Origin: Gyrodactylus bullatarudis
Taxonomy: Eukaryota > Platyhelminthes > Monogenea > Gyrodactylidea > Gyrodactylidae
Length of the DNA stretch: 40,627 nt
NCBI GenBank assembly: GCA_012064415.1
Contig: SSNU01000350.1
Span: 1 to 40,627 of the forward strand
Direction: 5' to 3'
Shown: positions 36,760 to 40,627 of the stretch, one piece after another
How the letters are laid out: the number at the start of each line of letters is the position of its first letter
Position numbering within the stretch: the stretch's first letter is position 1
Position numbers and translations under genes: made by a program
The notes under the pieces: generated by a model
Database searches by the model: none
What the model saw: the letters and a program-made list of their open reading frames with translations, nothing else
Told to the model about the DNA's origin: nothing

Positions 36760-37123
36760 ATGGACAAGGATATTGAAGTCACCTATAATCGTGTTCAAGT
36801 TGGAATCCCTCAAGACTTTGATTCAGTTCTAGCCTCTTTGACAAGAGAAATATTAAGAGTTCAACCTGATAATATTTATCAATTTGCATGTGAATATTTT
36901 AAATACATGATTGATATCAGAAAAAAGGAAGATGGAGTAAATGATTTATGTTTGAAAGTTAGAGACCATTATGCAAAATTATACGAATATGAAGTAAGCA
37001 GAAAGGAAAAAATAATCTATTAATTGATTTAACTTACTTGTTTAGTCATTCCATCTGGTAACTGGGAAACCAATATTTTTCAAAGATAAGTTGTCGGCAA
37101 AAATGAGAAGGGAAAATTCATAA
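36760..37123 (+). CDS. RIIa-domain protein, SPA17/ROPN1-like
   Basis: Exon 36760-36993, followed by 37046-37123 after a 52-nt intron (GAA/GTAAGC ... TTGTTTAG), gives 103 aa. Without splicing the frame stops at 37023 (87 aa). Residues about 14-50 carry the dimerisation/docking fold of the regulatory subunit type (IPQDFDSVLASLTREILRVQPDNIYQFACEYF), best matched by sperm protein 17 and related radial-spoke or fibrous-sheath proteins. In those families it binds amphipathic helices of A-kinase anchoring proteins, often in cilia or sperm tails. The protein is shorter than SPA17 and lacks an IQ motif. The splice to the second exon is plausible from signals only. Confidence 0.8.
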
Positions 37124-37238
37124 ATGAGACTTGTAGCAATAACAATTATAAACAATTTAATATATCATAATTTTTGTTTAAATCCGTAGTATTAATATTA
37201 CTATTTTAAAATCTTTATTTAGTCATTAAATAGTGCAG

Positions 37239-37889
37239 ATGGTAAGGCAATTAATTAACGATTGATAGGGTTCGAATATCCTTGCTCTTAATGGATCTGC
37301 AGTGATTGCTATGAAAGGTGAGGACTGTGCTGCCATTGCTACTGATATGCGTTTCGGAATGCAATTCCAGACAATTAGTACAGACTTTTCAAAAGTTTTT
37401 CAAATGGGCCCAAGAACATTCATTGGACTTCCAGGATTTGCATCAGATACACTTACGGTAGCTCAAAGATTGGAGTTTCGAAAAAATCTTTATGAATTGC
37501 GAGAAAATCGAGAAGTAAAACCCAAAATCCTGTCTCATATGCTGTCTAATTTACTTTATGAACGACGTTTTGGTCCTTACTTTGTTGAACCTGTTGTGGC
37601 TGGATTGGATCCTTATACAAATGAGCCCTTCATATCTGGAATGGACTTGATTGGATGCTTAATGGATGCAAATGATTTTGTAGTTAGTGGAACATGTACT
37701 GAGCAAATGTATGGTATGTGCGAAACACTTTGGGAACCTCGTATGGACTCAGATACCACATTTGAATGCATTTCACAGTGCATGATGAATGCTCTAGATA
37801 GAGATTGTGTTTCTGGTTGGGGCGTTCGTGTTCATATGATACTCAAGGACGAAGTAATTGTTTCTGATTTGAAAGCAAGGATGGATTGA
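37239..37889 (+). CDS. PSMB3: 20S proteasome subunit beta type-3
   Basis: Exon 1 is just the ATG (37239-37241). A 27-nt intron (GTAAGG...GATAG) follows, and exon 2 (37269-37889) completes 207 aa; human PSMB3 has 205. The product starts [18 protein letters not shown], aligning with human MSIMSYNGGAVMAMKG. Further matches are [61 protein letters not shown] and the C-terminus KARMD. Beta-3 is a non-catalytic core-ring subunit; no propeptide and N-terminal Thr are present, as expected. Without the intron the upstream frame runs into stops, so the ATG-only exon is the best start model. It lies 115 bp after the RIIa gene in the same direction. Confidence 0.95.
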
Positions 37890-38165
37890 ATATTTTATAT
37901 TCTATTTCAAATATATATTTTATAAAAACCGGATTTTTTATGATAAGACTAAAATAAGAAATCTTTTCAGTAGAATCTTGTATAATTTTTATTCTATGAC
38001 GTCGTTAATTTATTTCTCCTCAATTAGATTGAATTAGAATTAAGTCAAATTATGTATACTTTTTAAAAAATATTTTATTATCTGCTTAAACTACTTTAAG
38101 GTAGTAATACGTTATTACTAATAACTCTATTATATACCAAAGTATGTTATATAAATCAGATTTTA

Positions 38166-39710
38166 TTATTTGAAAAAATGAGTAAAGTAGTTATGTGTAT
38201 CTGGTACAAAGTTTGCAATAATATTTACTATCTGTGAGATGTTTTGGTTTTTAAAAACGTTAAAATTTAATTGGAATCTGTGTCTGAGGGGGTGCAGGGT
38301 AGTCAATAGTATGGTAAAACCTCTTGAGGAGCGTAGATGATAACAGCGGTCAGGAAGAGGAGGAATTTTGTGGTAAAGTGCTGCAGAAGAGGCAATCCTT
38401 CTCATCCAAATAGAGTGGAGATTTGATCTGTTAAGTAGCTCTTTGTACGAATATGGTCCAAAACAAGATCGGAGGAACTGATTCTTTTGATTATCCCCGC
38501 TGGTAGGTTATATACAACGAAGCTCCGTAGTCGAGATGGGGCAGAATACATTGTTTGAATAACAGCAGTCTTAGGTCTGGCGCATGAAGGAATTTTCGTA
38601 GGAAGTAAGATTTGATTCTTAAAGACTTAAGGACGGTTACTGCGTGAACTGAGGTGTCAAGTTTATTATTATAATTGAGTCCCAGGTCCTTTACCAATAA
38701 GGGAAGAAGATTTGGCTCAAGTTGAATCTTGGGTGAAAGACAGAGAATATTAGTTTTTAGATGGTTAAGGGACAGTCTAATTTGAGCGAGTGATAAATCT
38801 AAGTGATTGAGCTCTTGTTGGATTGTATCAGAGTTCTCATTAATGGGACATAAGATCTTAATGTCATCAGCATATTTAAAATATGTGACTTCAGAAGAAG
38901 AGGGAGATATCTGTGCAAAAACAAGATTGAAAAGAATGAGCCCAATTGTGGATCCTTGTGGGACTCCGGAGCTTATTTGGGATAGGGTTGATAAAGATCC
39001 ATTAAAGGAGACATATTGAGATCGGTTTTGCAGGAATTCCAGAGTGAGGTTTATGATGTAGGGGAATTATGAGGGAATTTTTGATGAAATTGTAAGATAA
39101 TTTGTCAAAAGCCTTTGAGATATCAACATATATAACAGCAGCTGGAATTCGTTTATATTTTAATTTATTAGCTGAGTCGATGAATGATACGATATTTGTG
39201 GGGGGGGGGAGCAGTGCTTCGGCCTTGAACAAATCCATGTTGGGAAGGATCAATATTGCAGAGATTTATAGTTTTCAAAATTGGGAGGTTAGAAATCGGT
39301 CTAAAGTCGGAAGGGTTTAATAGCTTCGAAGACTTTGGAATGGGAGTAATTTTTATTATGAGCCAATCAGCTGGAATGCAACAGGAACTAATGATTTCAT
39401 TGAAATAGTTGGCTAAATGCGAGAAAAATATAGATGGGAGGGGAATGAGTAGGATGTTAGAAATAAGATAATCATCTCTACGTTTCTTGGAATTTGAGTT
39501 CAATAAAATGACTAAGATATCTTCTGGGGTAATGATGGGAAGCGTGTTGGAGGAAATTTCAACTTTCTCAACAGTAGAAAATTCTAAATAAACTGAAGTA
39601 AAGAATTCATTTAAGTTGTCTGCAGAGATATCTGGCTCGGGCTCAGAGGAGGATGACAAATTAGCGAGGTACAGCCGGTTCCAAAACTCAGTGAACATTT
39701 GATTCCGGGG
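38166..39710 (-). pseudogene. Broken non-LTR retrotransposon reverse transcriptase
   Basis: Read on the minus strand, successive frames give a non-LTR (jockey/CR1/L2-like) reverse transcriptase. Its blocks are IPADWLIIKITPIPKS, DFRPISNLP, HGFVQGRST, VIYVDISKAFDKL, SGVPQGS (38950-38970), the catalytic YADD (38863-38874), LGLNYNNKL, LFKQCILPHLDYGAS and RRIASSAALYHKI. The frame breaks at a run of ten G (39200-39209, C on the coding strand), again in the region 39000-39060, and by a stop near 38490. No APE endonuclease or ORF1 is visible, so the copy is 5'-truncated and dead. Subfamily is not resolved. Confidence 0.85.
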
Positions 39711-40170
39711 CGAGGAGTGCGAAATATACGAACAAATATATCATAATATACCAATTTTTATCGTAGATTTCATTGGTCCGGTCTATATTGGTCTCTTCTA
39801 TATTACCTATGCTGCTGTTATCACGTTTAGTGAGCGGAATAATGCGTTAGTACACCTAATTTAAGCCAAAATATTTCGATTAGTGTATTTCAAGATTAGT
39901 GTTATTGGAAAAGTTGAAAAAGGATATATTAACACCATATGTACATTTTTCAAGGGTTCATCAGTGTGTCTCTTTGGTAATGATAAAAGTTAAAAGATGA
40001 ATGAAAATAATAATTTACAAATTATGAAAGAAATAGTAAAAGTTGACGACAAATAGAATAAAAGTAAGCTTAAAAAACACCAAAACTCTCCAAAATAAAT
40101 AGCAACAAACGAGAGAAAAGGGAAAAAGCTTACATAGGCCAAGGTAATTGAAGGTTATAGGAATAATTCT
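39711..40170. other. Gap between the two retroelements; possible PLE 3' region
   Basis: No coding sequence. On the minus strand, roughly 207 bases past the PLE stop, CACACTGATGA (CTGATGA at 39964-39958) is followed by ACCCTT and GAAA. This resembles a hammerhead core, but the stems pair poorly. The rest is AT-rich without visible structure. Confidence 0.35.
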
Positions 40171-40627
40171 TTAGAACACATAAGTCTGGTTATATAGATT
40201 TATGAAGAATTTCTCCCTCACCCAAACGTCTGTACTGTCATCACTCGGGTTTTTGTATAAAATTGAAAAATTTGAAAGTGAAGCCTCATGCCATTCCTGT
40301 CTAAGATGCCTAGTTATCGCTGTATCTTTCTTAAGGTGATCGTTCCCTCTAGTTGACAACTTTCTGATTGTACGTCCTATATAGGAAGATCCGCAGTCAC
40401 ATTGAAATTTATAAATCAATAGAGTCTTCTCTTCAGGTCTCAGTAAATCTTTGTGAATCAAATTGAACAATCTCTGAGTTTTAAATACAATTTTCAATTT
40501 TATGTTGTTATAATGTTGATCGATGAGATTTGTCAACTTTCTCCTTAAATCATTACTAAAACCATCTCCTTTGAAATTAAGTTTCATGAAGATTGTGGTC
40601 TTCTCAACTTCATCTGTGTTTTCAACG
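40171..40627 (-). mobile_element. Penelope-like element, GIY-YIG end, cut by the window edge
   Basis: The minus-strand frame is open from the window end (VENTDEVEKTTIFMKLNFKG) to a stop at 40171. It encodes the PLE linker (LKIVFKTQRLFNLI) and the GIY-YIG endonuclease (YKFQCDCGSSYIGRTIRKLS, RGNDHL, then ITRHL). The C-terminal part (FSILYKNPSDDSTDVWVREK, then NLYNQTYVF) is intact. It is a different subfamily from the copy at 1556-2241 and, unlike it, has no internal frameshift in the visible part. The reverse transcriptase would lie beyond the window, so activity cannot be judged. Confidence 0.85.

Noticed and set aside
37263..37283. GGTTCGAATAT, resembling a tRNA B box
   Set aside because: It is the start of PSMB3 exon 2; no A box or cloverleaf around it.

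Overview
This is nuclear DNA from an animal: strongly AT-rich, with spliceosomal GT-AG introns and unmistakable metazoan genes (LIN9, PPIL2, a GABARAP-type ATG8, RMI1, PSMB3). The small genes carry extremely short introns, several only 27-34 nt, and sit 75-210 bp apart. Tiny introns in a compact but transposon-littered genome suggest a small or parasitic lophotrochozoan such as an orthonectid, dicyemid or flatworm. The species cannot be fixed from this sequence, and that placement is inference.

Layout. From 1 to about 4.2 kb the window is transposon-derived: a 5'-truncated, frameshifted Penelope-like element (PLE) with a GIY-YIG endonuclease, and a 356-bp fold-back insertion with a 14-bp target duplication and a hammerhead-ribozyme-like core. 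From 4.5 to 12.9 kb is a gene cluster: LIN9 (-) divergent from PPIL2 (+), PPIL2 convergent with an RH1-domain coiled-coil RILP-like gene (-), which is divergent from a GABARAP-like ATG8 (+), followed by RMI1 (+). From 12.9 to 14.7 kb there is no gene, only a diverged dispersed repeat. From 14.7 to 36.7 kb I reconstruct one 21-exon minus-strand gene of about 2,410 codons, ending in a tail anchor that resembles a KASH domain. Its exons join in frame throughout, and its introns (mostly 350-2,000 nt) host a mariner remnant, two piggyBac-like miniature elements, a TIR miniature element and a large fold-back element. At 36.7-37.9 kb are an SPA17-like RIIa-domain gene and proteasome beta-3, both on +. 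From 38.1 kb to the end are a broken non-LTR retrotransposon and a second PLE, both on -.

The genes are unrelated housekeeping functions rather than a pathway: cell-cycle transcription (LIN9), splicing and ubiquitin (PPIL2), endolysosomal transport and autophagy (RILP-like, ATG8), Holliday-junction dissolution (RMI1), nuclear positioning (KASH candidate), cAMP-dependent kinase-type docking (RIIa) and proteolysis (PSMB3). The most unusual points are the minimal introns, a PSMB3 start codon cut off by a 27-nt intron, an ATG8 that ends exactly at the conjugating glycine, the giant KASH-like protein without visible calponin-homology domains, and the hammerhead-like motif near PLE sequence.
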